This document shows, one piece after another, positions 12,001-24,311 of a stretch of DNA of 64,000 nt; position 1 is the stretch's first letter, and every line of letters starts with the position of its first letter. Origin of the DNA: Tigriopus japonicus (lineage: Eukaryota; Arthropoda; Copepoda; Harpacticoida; Harpacticidae); assembly GCA_010645155.1 (NCBI GenBank), contig CM021323.1, positions 2,957,835 through 3,021,834 on the forward strand, given 5' to 3'. Made by a program: the position numbers and the translations under genes. The notes below the pieces were generated by a model. That model was not told the origin of the DNA. It searched no databases and worked only from the letters and a program-made list of their open reading frames with translations.

Positions 12001-15000
12001 ACTAACATACTTCATTCAAGTTTGTGAAAGCGAAGAGGTGAATGAAACGGTTAAAACAGCACATGCACGAGCCACAGATGCTTTGGAACGTAAACATCCA
12101 AGAAGGGTAAGCCACGCCTTTCAGAACCCTCCTCCTAGCGCTCACTTCACGACTTAGAGAAGCCAACCATGAGTGCACTCAAGTCATCTCTGACAAAGAT
12201 TAACTTAATACTTTCAGAGAATTCATTTGTGCTACCTAAAAGCCTGCTTTAAACCCAAGTTGTTTTTACTAAGTACACAAGTACAAAAACTTTTCAGATC
12301 ACTTTTGAAATTGAAAAGTATTGGTGCAGATTTATTTAATTTTATATTTAATTAATTTATATTTTTTTAAATTGGGAGGAGACGTGGTGTCGTAGATAGC
12401 GCAGTGTCCTGTGGTGAGATAGGTCACAGGTTCGATTCTCCTCCCCGACCTTTCTAAAGGATGCTATTAGACGCTAATTCACACACCACAGATGGAGAAC
12501 CAATCTAATACCGGACATGAGAATGCCTATCGGAAAAAATGGATGAGGTGATGGCTGGCTTCGCTGGCCGGGCGAGGATCAAACCTCCGACCCTAACACC
12601 CAACAATCCCCCCCAAAAAATCAATTAGTTCATGGGGCAAAAACCTGATCTAATGTCACTTGCAAATGATGCACAAATGGATCCTCTTCCATTAGATTGA
12701 ATCATGTCATCAAAAAGTGATAGAAGTGGTGCTTAAGGAAATGCACACAATCAAACCTCCAACTAATCCGAACAATGCAGAGGACATCGTTGAGGATGTC
12801 GGTGATGAAGACAATGATGAGAACTTTTTATATGAAGTTTTAGCATCCGAGTTTGAAGATGAGCCTGTACGGCTCAAGGCATCATTGCCAGCTAATAAGG
12901 GTTGCATAACTCGAACAGTCTATGATTTTCTGCCGTATTTTGCTACCACGTGACATAAAATGGCAAAATTCATTTGAAGCCCAAACTTAACAGGCCTTTC
13001 CTCACTTAGGATTTAAGGTCAGTTTTAGCGATTGCAGAGGTTTTACTTGCGGTCTGAGAGCACATCCAAATCCCAAGGAATCCAGGCTAGTTCGAACAAT
13101 GAAGTCCCACCTCTCTTCTTTATTGAGCTCCTCCATTGTTCATTTGTTGCCCATTAGTCACCGCAGAAATGCGTTGGATCTAATCTAAAACTAGATTTTT
13201 TAACTATAAAACTAAACAACTATAAAAGCAGAGCTTGATAATTTTTAAGTATTATTCTTGATCAACCCACAATTCAATTGTTGTCCAGATTTGCTAACAG
13301 TAAATCGTTAAAAAAAATTATGATTTTTTACTAACAGGGTTAAATATTTTGTAACAGTAGAAAAAGAACCGTAACCAACAACAACAAAAACTTAACCGAC
13401 CATTTTAATTTTTTTTCTACTTTTTCTATTTTGTCGAAAATGCAAACTAAGATGTAACCTTTTGCCTTTTCGCCAACAAAAAATCCGCCCCCTAAGAATG
13501 AAAAATAGAAATGAATTGTGAATAAGGGTTAATACGTGTTGAGCATCCACACTTAAGGTGAGTATAGTTTTTCAAAAAAGAAGAATTTATCATTAAAAAT
13601 GTGTTTTATAAATAATAACTACTTATTATAAATGAATATGAAATGACAGTTCAATGCCAAGGGCTTTAAAGTAAGTCACAGCATTGTGATTCTTTGAAAT
13701 AACCAAAACTAAACACAAAATAACAAAAAAAATATAAAAATTTACCACAAGGTAATCTTCAGAGCATCCTGCATCTTGCGATCCAGTAGAGGCGGCTGCA
13801 TCTGGACTGAGGGAAAGTCCAAATGATCCTTGGTCGATTGCTACACCGCTGCCCTTCACCACAACACTAAAACAGATTGCACATTTGCCCTCTTCTTGGC
13901 GAAAGCAAATATTGTAGCATTGATTTGACAAGTGAGTCACTAAAACAAAGAAATCGAACTGTCCCTCGTTATCCAAAAATTGCAATTTGTACAGTATGAT
14001 TGAACCTCTAGAGGTTTTTGAATTTTTTTCCTAGTTTTTTTTCCTTTGCTTTTAGAAAAGTACTAAAAGATACCCTTGGCTTTATTTACAGATTTTGCTT
14101 GATATCTGGAAACCAAAAGTTTTTGCGTCATTGCTCGTTCTTCAATTGAATACCTTATTTTTGAAAGGAAAGCAGTTCATGTTTGAAAAAAAATGATTGA
14201 TTTTAAAATTTCATTCAGTTAAGACAAGGGCTTATTCTTTTCTGAATGTTAGAGATTTCACGATTGCTATGGCTGAACCAATTGGAATGGGAAACACTTA
14301 GATTTAAAAGGACTTGTTAATTAACGGAAACAATGGCATCCATATCGCTCGTCCATTTCTTCATACCTGTCGAAGAAACAGTAGTTCCACTTGTAGGAAA
14401 GTTGAAACTGCAAATAAACAAAAATGAATCAATTGATTGGTCAGAGTCAGGATTTTTCGGGGAAAGCCGAGAACCATTCCCGACGTTTTTATGGCGCAAG
14501 GTCAGCCACTTCGTTAACAACGTTATTCATGGGTCATCAATCAACTGTGCCAAAGTAAGTTCACATTTTTAATCAACATTAAAAACAAACAAAGTAACCT
14601 CGGTATGAAGAATGTTACAGTATCAGCCAATTATTAGTGATGTGTTTTGAGTTGGCAGTGCTGCCATATTTTATTGCAGATCATGTCTATTGCTTGTTGG
14701 AAAGTTTAGTTGTGGTCAGCTTGTTGACCCTAAAAAACAAAAAGGCAAAACGCTGCCAAAAATCCAACTCGAAACACATCAGTACCAACTATCCACTATG
14801 TAAACTATTTTGTTCGTTTGGCTACGTGCCAAAACTCATCGGCAATATCAAATTATTACATGTAACCTTTGCACTTCGACAGCGGTAACTTTTGCACCAA
14901 CAAAACCTATGTCCGCCATGTGATTTAAACTCTAAATATTTTCTACTCTACGGCATAGCAACCTTTTCCTCTCAGGTCTAAGAATAATTCAATAGATTAT

Positions 15001-18000
15001 TGGTTATAAACATGAATATTACAAATGGGAAAGCATGAATCAGGGTGCTTTTCATATCTTGAATCTTACTTATCAGAATTTTGGTCAGCTTAGAGCATTA
15101 AAATTATAACAATGCACGCATGAAAGTGTCTGACCCTACTTAGCACATGCCGGGCATCCAAAAAAATTTAGTGTCAAGTTAAAACCGCCGAAGAAATTAG
15201 CTCTTGAAAAAAGAATATTTTTGCGCCGACAAAGCACACTCAGTACATTAGCGTCTCTTAAAATATAAATAGCTCTCAAAATAAGAATGAGGTTGCTGTT
15301 ACGTTAAATATTTCATATACCCAGTTTTGCCTTTACGTTATGTGGGAAGGCTTTGGCATAATTTCACTTTGTAAGTTCGATTATTGAGTACAACTTTGCA
15401 CCGGCATTGAGCATTGATATGGACTAAAAGTACCTTGCAAATGTTCCTGTTGCTCCAGTAAAATATTGTAGACATCCATCTGGTCCTGAAGAAAAAAGTA
15501 TTGACTATCTAGTGTTTATAAATAAAGAAAGAGTATGAAAACTTGCCTCCCATTTCATCGCCACAAGCGAATTGAGTCACTGAAAAATTCAAGAGTTAAA
15601 GAAAAAACATTCTTTTAACAAATCAAAGTGGTAAAACCTTTGATATCGAATTGGCGACTTGCTGCAGTTCCACTGAAGTCAAAGACGGCCTGATGACAAA
15701 GGTCTGAAGCATCCAAAATCACTGAAATGAAGAAGAGTTCACTTGTATTAAAATCGTCCGGAACAGTTTTCCTTTAAGCCTTCGGTAATCATTACTGAAC
15801 TGATGATCAAGAGTCCTTGCCTCACTTCACGAATACAAAATGTCCGGGAATGTGCAGTGCAATCTCAGAGCGCAAAAACTTGACGTGAATTTATTCAAAT
15901 TTGGAACAATACACTTAATAGGAGAAGAGTTGAAATTACACCGCTTATCTCAAAGAGCAAATAGCATTCGGTTTTCACGCAAAAACACGTACATTTTCCA
16001 AGTTATCGACGCCAAAACTTGGTAGAATTTCACGGTCCAATTCAACTTTCAACCTCTCAAGGCACTGCGCCATCTAAGGTTATGCAATTGAACTAATTAA
16101 AGGAACCAAGAAAAGTAAACAAGCTCTACACGGTCCATCTGACCGAAATCCGATGCACAGCTCTGGAAAGAACCACTGGTTTGTGGAAAGAACATCTTTT
16201 TGCTCGAAGGCCTTGTTTTGAATTTTTGAGAGCTCTCGCGCCGGCCCGCAATCAGTTAGGGCTACTTGACAACTTGTCAATTCACAGACCAGTCAAAAAG
16301 GCTCGTTGACTTTTCCAATTTTTATTAGGTTCTTCTTATCCCTTTTCAGGGTAAACCTGATTTCATTATTTTCCAGTTAAACCATGCCAGGTAAACTTGC
16401 TCCATGTTTTGAAAACCTCCCGAAAACTTAGACCCAGACGGTCACCTGCACTTTCTGCGATAGATCCAAGCACACTTGTAGCTTTCGACTGCTAAACCTT
16501 CCATTATTTTAGATGGCATTATACGCATTATTTATGGACTTGCCCTCAGAACAAAAAAAGAGACGAGAAACCTTGGGATGGTTTCTTACTTAATGGTTTT
16601 TGAAGATAAAAATGAAATTGACGGTTTTCTTTGTTTCGTACTGTTAAAATTGACTCACTGTGTTGACCGGTGTTGAACCCACAAATTGAAGGGGAGCCTT
16701 GATTGCCCGGTGAAGTAACGCTGAAACTATCGGTGATGCAATCCCCAACAGCCCCTCCTGAAAAGGTACATGAAACATGGAGCAAAGGAATCAAATTCAT
16801 ACGAAGTACATACTCACGTACAATACATACATTCAAGCAACACATCTGAGTTATGAATCCATATGTTAGAGTACAGTTAGTAACTCGTTGAATTTGTAAA
16901 AATAAATCAACAGCTGAGTTGTTTCAGTATGGGTGGTCCATTATTGACCCCAAAAACACAATTCTATGAAAATCTCTATAAAAGCAGTTCTTCAAAGAGG
17001 AAAACTCCTCACAACCAAAAGTCCATTTGAATGTGTATTGCAAAGTAGTCTATTTGACGGGCTTATTTCAAAATTTACAATTTGTTGATGAACATGTTCA
17101 AACTACACAAAATTTGAAACAAGAAACATCAAACGAAATTCAGAATAGCAAATTTTTTTATTGCTAGGTTAACGGATTAGAACTTGAAAAATTGATCGGT
17201 CAATTTTTCCTTGATTTAGTTTTGCTCAAGATTAAGCCAATTTCATTTTTTGTGTTACGGGTGATATATGTATGTATAGATTTCTTTTTAAAACTAAATT
17301 ACCCCCTGTTCATTGGTGGTTTTTTCTAATGAAATGCCAAAAACCGCACTAATTCATACTCAAAGAGAAACAATAAAATCAAACAACTGGGTTTGATTCT
17401 TAATTAGGGCAAGTGGTCGGCAACCCAAAAACGAGGACATCAAACTGCAAATTTCATTTTATGTATTTTATCAAATGGTCCTAACTAAACACCTCAGCCC
17501 AATTCAGGTACTATCACATTTAAGGTATTTTCTATTTCATTTCCCAAAAGGCAAGCAAACTCGTAATGCCTGACCTACCGTTTGCGGAAACAGCCGAGTC
17601 GGAGTTTGTGGTTCCGACGACGGGTCCAGCAATCGAAAACGTCTAAAAAAAGATCATTGCTGTATTCATTAGTCTCGTATAGTTTGTGTTATAGCCAAAT
17701 CGAACCGTGAAATCCAGCCGAATGCGACAAATGTTGGATGAACATTTGCAAATCGTGAACATACAAGGATTCACACTTGGAGTGGATGTGCTTGCTTGAA
17801 CGAGATAAGTGCAGTTTTCGGATGTGGTACCCCCGCAAGACAGACTGACTGGAAATCACAGAACAAAGAATAATGATTGGGTACAAACGGTGTTTTTTTT
17901 TACCTGGAGAAGTCATCTTAAAACTCCAAAAGCTTTCCAGACCAGTCTTGAGGGATGAATGCAAAATCTCATATGCATTTGAATTTTGTTAATTGGATCA

Positions 18001-20047
18001 CAAGCAAAAAGACGATATACGGTCCCTTAAAACATGCTGAAAGACATTTTTTCGAACATATTTCTTCTGCTCAATTCTCAAATAGTCTTGCGGGTGTGTC
18101 TTCCTTAAATATTTTCGAAATCTACTCAGCCATTTGTTTAAATTGATACAACAGTTCTCCATTTTGATCCACTGAGAATGAAGAACAAAAAGGCCGTTGA
18201 AAAAAGATCTGCGAAATGGATATCCAAAATATTTTAGAACAACTTTGTTCTTTATACATCTAGGACTTCTATTTAAGAAAATTTTCAAATATTTGCTTTT
18301 GAGCAAGTTTTAAGTAAGATTATTGGTTTTTGCCTGTGACCTAATTAACTGAACTCAAATAATTGTTTGGCACTGCCTTAACGTCTTAAATCATGTCTCA
18401 AAAGTTGGTAATAAACGACAAATTGAGGTCCAAATAAAAGAGCGAACCGGTGTGGCCAGAACTTATCAAACCAACTATGCCAAAAAACATCAAAAAAGGA
18501 CCAGATTTGGCCAGATGGAAACAAGTTGTGTCTCTGCCATGTAATGACACTTCAGTAAACAAATTTGAAAGCCAAAACAGTCATGATTAAAAGCAATTCA
18601 GACGTTCAAGACCTGTAACTTTACTCGCAAGAATTGATATCAGATCAAAAAACCTCGTTTGAACAATGAGAACGACTAGAAACCAAGAATTTTCCTCTAG
18701 GCAATATCTTTAGATTTTTTTTTGTTTCTGGTTCAGAGGTAGAACATAATTTAAGTGAGAGTTTTTTTTGCCAATGGACAATTGCCCTGACTTTATTTGA
18801 AACTATTGATTTGGAAATATCTGACAGGGCTACTATGTTGCTCTTTCATCGGAACCTCACATTTTAACTACCACCAAAAGTTCTGGAACTTCAAATGACT
18901 TCTCTATCTCAAAAAAACACCGTGTACAGCTAAAAGCATTCATGTTGTGGTGGTGGGAATCGAACCAGGGGTGTTGCCATTTTTTACTCGAAGCTTGGGT
19001 CTCTTTTTCAGCCAAGGTGTGAAAAGCGTTTTGACACAAAAATGCAAAAAAAACTATCAAAATCGAAAATTCAAGCTGATATCGTGTTCCACTTCCATAT
19101 AGTTCGAGTTCAACACACTATTATTCCTGATCGACCCACTTTTCAAGGGTTGTAGTCTTTTGCTGGTGGATCAAATGTAGTATAAATTTTAACTTTATAA
19201 ATTATATTTACGATTTAGCGATTTATTTGCTTACAGGTAATCACATTTTTTGTAACGGGTCGCAACCACCAAAAAATTCACAACATATACGTATAGCAAA
19301 TGTAGACTTACAAATGCAGCAAACGCCGAAACCTTGGGCACAAGTTCCTGCTGAAGATCCTCCTAAAATATTTACGGTACCATATTTAGAAAAAGGGAAA
19401 AAATAAAAGAAGCAAGAACTCACCTTTTGAAGTGCATTCTTCGGCTGTGTTTATATTGAATTTGTTTTAAGTGAGAGCTAGTACTTTCTTTGGTGAGGAC
19501 TTCAATACTCAAGCATAGAATATTTTTCTGAATTAAGATGAATAAACACAGAAAGGACAATAAAAAGGGAGAATTTTAGCGCATTCACTTGTGATTTAAA
19601 ATCTGAAGGAATAGCAAAGATGACTTAATGGCCATCACAAGGGCCCAAAAAAATCTTACATTGTAGTTTCAATTTTCATGTGTCCTCTTGATACACAGAA
19701 CTAGCTCTCACATCTTTGTTTTACTGACATGTATAACAAGTGCCGTTTCTTGAGGATGATCCAACGCAGCCTTCATTCTACGGACAAAAATAACATGTTA
19801 TTCTTGAGTTCTGTCAAAACATGATTTGAAAAAAAATAGATATTATGTCTCACGGGAAAATTCACGATCTGAAAAATCGAAAATACTAAAAGGCAAAATC
19901 GCGTTCCATTGGAAATTAAAGAATACGCTTTATCTTTTTTTTTGAATACTCACATTTTCCTGCCCGGGTAGCATTGTGATTTTTTGCCTCTGTTTCCAGG
20001 GTGAGAATGATTATGAAAACAAAAAGGTGGGCCAATTGGAGTTGCAT
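6073..20047 (-). CDS. CUB-like domain secreted protein, complete gene B
   Basis: Fifteen exons join without a stop: 20047-19954, 19885-19854, 19777-19729, 19444-19424, 19362-19312, 17848-17706, 17642-17579, 16757-16659, 15721-15638, 15579-15547, 15485-15434, 14407-14367, 13939-13746, 10163-10010, 6221-6073. The sum is 1260 bases, 419 residues. Exon 1 starts MQLQLAHLFVFIIILTL, a signal peptide, so the product is secreted. Exons 3-5 give a cysteine-rich module (NGTCYTSEEC, AQGFGVCCI). Exon 6 is a first CUB-like part (CGGTTSENCTY); exons 8-15 are the second (CGFNTGQH, GPDGCLQYFTG, YNICFRQEEGKC, GCSEDYLVIPGG, IIGFNLNYALQDC then stop). Biochemical role unknown. The intron after 15547 has a GC donor (gcaagt). 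The 3.8-kb last intron and the intron before it are packed with LINE, SINE and MITE copies. Exon 4 is only 21 bases. The exon 6 donor (gttcga) is weak and the least certain join. Confidence 0.82.
6283..6840 (-). pseudogene. CR1/Jockey-like LINE, 3' RT fragments
   Basis: Minus-strand pieces of a reverse transcriptase: ILDQGKFLSSLKVAHVV, KPISLTSRMTKKAFEKIMKS and HDIVPSG (6785-6516), then directly the late RT region MALNGMRF and LGVVIQDDGKFDEH (6532-6290). The palm with YADD is deleted between the two. The 3' end carries the family tail GGGAATCCCATGCCTTGTAG near 6283-6305. Same family as 20540-22150. Lies in the last intron of gene B. Confidence 0.75.
6892..7160. mobile_element. hAT-type MITE fragment
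   Basis: Begins CAGGGGTATGCAACC, close to the ends of the complete element at 23491-23940 (CAGGGGTGTGCAAAC), and is rich in GTGGGCC like that element. The right inverted end is not visible, so the copy is truncated or decayed. Confidence 0.5.
7640..8200 (+). pseudogene. LINE 3' end with A-rich simple tail
   Basis: An 84-codon open stretch (7670-7924) ends like the C-terminus of an APE-type LINE reverse transcriptase: NSFFVCTVDPWNALP followed by SIRHQDTIWHFKRL. It is followed by a T-rich 3' region and a tail of ACAAAATACAAAAAATAC-like units at 8151-8180, as expected for a 5'-truncated LINE insertion. Different family from the minus-strand LINE around it. Confidence 0.65.
8200..9600 (-). pseudogene. 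APE endonuclease region of a LINE, broken
   Basis: Minus-strand fragments in the order of an apurinic-type endonuclease domain: VHCLISKKDSTKVRVLEELA and ISITETWL (9543-9400), LTVVTMHRPP and LFFVGDFNFPA (9230-9100). After an interrupting MITE comes a C-terminal part with frame changes, including a D(Y/H)HILEIR-like SDH motif near 8600, then a linker at 8399-8118. The endonuclease removes target-strand phosphate bonds in intact LINEs. Frame breaks make this copy dead. It probably belonged to the same insertion as the RT fragments at 6283-6840. Confidence 0.7.
8751..9020. mobile_element. MITE with ~60-bp inverted ends, inserted in LINE
   Basis: The ends ATGGATGAGTGTAATCG and CGATTACACTCATCCAT are inverted copies, and similarity runs inward about 60 bases (AATTCAGCTG, GGGGCCAAAA, CTAGGGAT). 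It splits the LINE endonuclease frame. A second copy is at 42160-42427. Family not assigned; I could not fix a target duplication. Confidence 0.7.
10390..11490 (+). pseudogene. CR1/Jockey-like LINE, 3' half fragment
   Basis: Plus-strand remains of the late RT and C-terminal region: LGVIIQENGKFEEHVQTKV (about 10533-10590), LYKSIVQSHLEYASPI (10669-10716), LSYWNRLKSLGL and RRYERYQILNVFKCLHGLCP (10999-11103), and FLKTIPDQP (11319-11345). Several frame changes are present. The 3' end is the family tail TTACAGGGAATTTCATTTCC near 11427-11447 and an A-rich run. Lies in intron 13 of gene B. Confidence 0.75.
12374..12608 (+). repeat. tRNA-derived SINE, best copy
   Basis: The head looks like a tRNA: acceptor-like GGGAGGAGACGTGG, A-box-like TAGATAGCGCAG, B-box GGTTCGATTCTCC, and CTCCCCGACC pairing with the start. 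The body continues with TTAGACGCTAATTCACA, ACCGGACATGAGAATGCC and GATGGCTGGCTTCGCTGG and ends in CCGACCCTAACACC. Related copies are at 4897, 26695 and 53716. Not a tRNA gene, because the body is shared between copies. Lies in intron 13 of gene B. Confidence 0.8.
12995..13290 (+). pseudogene. LINE C-terminal fragment
   Basis: Plus-strand remnant of the CR1/Jockey-like LINE: a DCRGFTCGLRAHP motif, then RTMKSHLSSLLSSSIVHLLP and a degraded ILDQPTIQ. These align with CRGFTCALRAPP, MKYSSLLYQAPSLFNLLP and IPDQPTIQ of the 20540-22150 copy. Confidence 0.6.
14636..14783. mobile_element. Foldback MITE with GATGTGTTTYGAGTTGG ends
   Basis: Left AGTGATGTGTTTTGAGTTGG and right CCAACTCGAAACACATCAGT form inverted ends; the inner part keeps GGCAG and CTGCC. 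Related copies lie at 43020-43180 and 43324-43451. It sits between exons 12 and 11 of gene B. Confidence 0.55.
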
Positions 20048-20539
20048 TTCGGAGATCTGATATTGTCTACCGATGTGATCAAGCTCAACTGAGGGGCCAT
20101 CAATGGTTTGACGATGAAATTAGAAAAGTTCGTCGCGTGCGCGTATATGACTTTTTCGCGTTCGTTTCATTGAGACCGTTGTTTACGTCAAGACAGAGAC
20201 TTTGCTCCAGACATAGACCTCTAGAGATATGGACGTTGGTCGGAAGCCAGATTTCATTTTGCCTGACCAAGAGCAGGCCAATGAAAATGCAACTTAAATG
20301 CTGGAATAATTCCTTAAAATAATAAACAAAACATTTCTTTGCAAACCAAAGAATCATGAAAGAGTTTTAAGTGCATGACTGGTTCAACCATTCATGCAGA
20401 AATGGTCCAAAAGAAAGTTCTACAATGGTTGATTGTTTTTAAAATAGTTCCAAGGATTTCAGTTGTATAGGAGGAGCTAGCTACAACTTTAAGGGATTAA
20501 AGGCTTTTACAGAGTGATAAAGATAGATATACTTGGCTG

Positions 20540-22150
20540 CCATATAATTGACAGTGTTGTGAACTACTTAATCAAAAAAACGTTTTAATGTGTTGCATCT
20601 TAGATCAGGGCAAGTTTCCCTCTTCTCTAAAAATGGCTTATGTCATTTCTATCTTTAAGGGCGGAGATAAGTCACTCCATAGTAATTATAGCCCCATTTC
20701 TCTGACCTTTAGTATTGCAAAGGTTTTTGAGAAGATTATGAAGTCCCAGCTTGTACAATATTTGGAAGTCCATGATATAATTCCTTCTGGACAGCATGGG
20801 TTCTGAGCTCATTTTAGATCAGTAACCCAATTGGTTAATCATATTGAGCAAATCATTGAAGGGCTCAAAAGTCACAAGTCAGTTGATGTAGTCTATCTTG
20901 ACTATGCCAAGGCCTTTGATTAGGTAGATAATTGTCCTTTGCTTGATTGACTCAAAGAGTTCAAGGGTAGGTTTGACTCAAGAGTCCAAGGTAAGGTCCT
21001 GAATTGGATTGATAGTATTATGAGTGAAAGAAAGCAATTGGTTAAGGTTGAAGGATCTTTTAGTGGCATGTATGATGCCAAGTCAGGTGTTCCAGAAGGT
21101 TCAAGTTTAGGCCCACTCTTGTTTATTTTCATTTTTGCTCCTCTCCAGAAGTTTATAACAAAAGCCAGTATTTCTTCATGTGCTGATAACACAAAATTAG
21201 TTTAAGGAAGGCATGGTCAGGACTCAAATGTTTAGTTGAGGACTTGGAGAAAGTCTACTTTTGGGTTGGGAAGAGTAGAATGGCATTGAACGGGATGAAA
21301 ATTCCATTCAATGACATATGGGGTGTCAAAATTAGATGTTCCACTCAAAGACAATGAAGGTTGTGACATTGAGCAGGTATTGTCCATGAGGAATTTGGGA
21401 GTTGTCCAAGATGATGGAAAGTTTGATGAGCATTTCCAGTTGAAAGTGGGAAGGCATTTCATACGCGAGGCTGGATCTATCGCAATTTCAAGTCCAGAGA
21501 TAGTATTACAATGCTAACTCTGTACAAGTCAATTGTTTAACCGCATCTTGAATATGCTTTGCCCATTTGGGCTCCAATGAGCTCAGCAGATTTTCAAAAG
21601 GTTGTGCAGGTCCAAAGATGTTTTACTAGGAACATCACAGGAATGAGAGAGCTCTCGTATTGGGAGAGACTCCAAAAGTTAGGGCTGTACATTACTCAGA
21701 GAAGGTATGAAAGGTATCTGATGCTGTATGTTTTCAAGAGCATTCATGGGCTCTGTCCTAACCCAGGATTTGAGATCAGTTGTAGCAATTGTAGAGGTTT
21801 TACATGCGCTCTGAGAGCACCTCCAAGTCTTAAGGAAACTAGGCTAGAATGAACAATGAAGTACTCCTCTCTTCTTTATCAGGCTCCTTCATTGTTCAAC
21901 TTGTTGCCTATTTGCCTTCGTCGGGAATATGTAGGAGCTGATCCTCTGGAACAGCATCTAAGGCAGGATTGGACAAATTTTTTAAACACTATTCCTGATC
22001 AACCCACTATACAATTTTATATACATAACTTCATATTTTGATATTTTTTATATTAATTTCATATAAACATTTATCATAGAAATTATATTAATGATTAGCT
22101 CTCTTTACAGGGAATCAAATTTCCTTTAGCAGTATTAAAAAATCCCCCCC
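20540..22150 (+). pseudogene. CR1/Jockey-like LINE, longest copy, RT and C-terminus
   Basis: Non-LTR retrotransposon remnant. In order: ILDQGKFPSSLKMAYVISIF and ISLTFSIAKVFEKIMKSQL (RT entry), VYLDYAKAFD (about 20890-20920), SGVPEGSSLGPLLFIFIFA (21086-21142), a damaged catalytic box reading CADN instead of YADD (about 21180), MALNGMK, MRNLGVVQDDGKFDEHF, HLEYALPIWAPMS, GMRELSYWERLQKLGL, SIHGLCPNPGF and a final LNTIPDQPTI. In-frame stops (after AFD and LLD) and frame changes show it is dead. The 3' tail TTTACAGGGAATCAAATTTCC near 22108 is shared with 10390-11490 and, inverted, with 6283 and 37650. The endonuclease is missing, so it is 5'-truncated. It lies about 500 bases upstream of gene B's start. 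Confidence 0.82.
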
Positions 22151-22159
22151 CACACAAAA

Positions 22160-23480
22160 AAAAATCAAAACAAAAAAAAACAAATTCCTCCTTTGCCTGT
22201 AGCTACTAGTCATATTTTCAAATTTGGCTTTGAGATCAAATGGTGAAGCCCAGACAGCCCTGGTCTTAAAGAAACAACAAAAGTTGTGTCGCCATTACGC
22301 CATCTGGTGTATTCTCTTGGAAAACTTGACCTAAAGAGATTTTCAAAAAAGGTAAAATGCTAGACAATATTGTTTCCAGATAAAAAGCTGAATTAAACTA
22401 CATCGGTTCACTTACAATTTCTCATACTAGTATGTTCTCATTCTCAGAACATTGTCATTTGGTTCCAGTCAATGCTAAAAAAATGACAATCTATACAACT
22501 AGGGAGAAGCAGTCATACTCTAAAGTGATTGCAATGACATTCAATAGGGTAAACAAGGCTTCATTTCAAGCTGATTGACTAATATTGTAAACTGTGTGGA
22601 TGACACTCCAGGCTTACTTCTTTTTAAGTTGCTACTCTTGCTCATAACTTTGTCAGTGTTAAGGACACATATAAAAACAACTTGTGGGGTCTACTTATTG
22701 GCAAAAGACTTTCCAGCTTATGATCAATTTAAGATGTTTCAAATGAACAACACTTGACTTAAAGTTTCTATTGGTACATGTTTCTAATGTGTAGTTATAG
22801 TGCAAAGGCCAAACTTGTCTAGAAATGCATTCCCCAATCAATTATAGGTACATTGTTGCAAGTGCTTGATTGGTTTAAACTATCATAAGTACAAAGTCTT
22901 TGAATTGGCCATTGAGATTTAAAACATGTTAGGCGAATCTTTATTATATTTGATGATGCTTAACATCATGTACTTATACTCCAATAAAGATAATTCTTTT
23001 ATCCCTCCAAAACTGCCATTTTAAAAAGTTGGTGTACTAAATGGTTACCTCTTAAATGGCTATTAAGACTTTGTTTTCTTTTCTTACAAATACAAACATA
23101 TGAGAAAATTTGCTTGAAAAGGTGTTTTGGGAAGTAATTTAAGTACATGTTGAAATGTTTGATTTGAAACTGCAAATCAATCAAAATACTTTTCTTTAAA
23201 TTCAGTCAAATTAATAAAATACATTTAAACTCAAAATTGGCCTTCCACTAAATTTCAAAGAAATGTTCAACACAAAGCACAATTAATGGAAATTTGATAT
23301 CAATCAGATTATTTTACCAGTTTTTGTCAAAATTCAGCAAAAATTGTAAATACCCTCAGATGACTTTGGCAGATACGTGTTCAGTCATATTAATAACAAT
23401 ACATTTAAACTCAAGACACATTTTCCAATAAATTAATTGTTTGGATCAAATTCATCACTTCTATTTTGTAATTTAGTTCA
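22160..23480. other. AT-rich intergenic DNA, nothing recognised
   Basis: Short A-rich runs at 22140-22185 mark the LINE tail. The rest has no coherent frame, tRNA-like head or inverted ends that I can see. Confidence 0.5.
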
Positions 23481-23490
23481 TCCTCTAACA

Positions 23491-23940
23491 CAGGGGTGTG
23501 CAAACTTATTTAGCAGAGGGCCAAATTGGCCAGACCATTGGTGCTTGTGGGCCACACCATCCAAAAGGGCAAATAATTTCTAGTATAAAATTCTACCATA
23601 TACCTACCCTACATTTGCTTAATCTATCTTATGTATTTTACTCAAGAGATTTATATTTTTGGTACTATTTTCACAAACAATGGGAATAATTGTTCATCTG
23701 AAAAGGCGCCAAGCCAGCTTATTGTGAGATGGGCTCTATCAAGGCTTGCTGCGTGTAACAAGGGGCCAGGGTTTTTGGATATGAAGAAGTTAGATGCTGG
23801 CCAAATGTGACTTTTCATGGGCTATGCCAAAATCATGATGCGGGCCATAGTTTATTGAAAATAATAGGTCCTCTTGCAGGCCATGCAAAATCAGCTTGCG
23901 GGCCACATTTGGCCCGCAGGCCAGGGTTTGCACACCCCTG
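23491..23940. mobile_element. hAT-type non-autonomous element, 450 bp, perfect 8-bp TSD
   Basis: Perfect 15-bp inverted ends CAGGGGTGTGCAAAC (23491-23505) and GTTTGCACACCCCTG (23926-23940). The target duplication CTCTAACA is exact at 23483-23490 and 23941-23948. The interior repeats GGGCCA and GGCCCGC near the ends and has no open frame of note. An 8-bp duplication with CAGGGG ends is typical of hAT elements. Confidence 0.92.
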
Positions 23941-24309
23941 CTCTAACACATCACTGATTTTAACACTATGTGAAGTTCAGAGCTGATTTTTTGGTTTGGA
24001 TTGCCTTAAACTTTCATGCCTCTAATTTTAAGGGTTAGCACTTTCCTTAAAGGCATGTAAAAATCACTTATAGTTTTCAGACACTTGAGCATGCTCATTA
24101 AACTTGCTTGCACACAATCAGAAACACAGTTTGATATCATAACTTTAGAAAAAGTCTTAGGTGTGCGCATGAAGGAGATCACTTCCTTGTCCTTGAGGTG
24201 TTTAGTTACTTATTTGATATTTTCTTCATAATTTTGTTTTGCATTGGAATCCAAGAAGCAATTAGACACAAGTAGGTGGTTATCATGAAAGATCAATTCT
24301 AGAAGTAAC

Positions 24310-24311
<2 letters not shown>

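Noticed and set aside
12374..12450. A tRNA gene
   Set aside because: The head has tRNA boxes but no good anticodon arm, and the downstream body is shared by four copies, so it is a SINE.
18940..18985. Minus-strand B-box-like GGTTCGATTCCCACC
   Set aside because: No A-box, no pairing acceptor arm and no match to the SINE body; too little to call.
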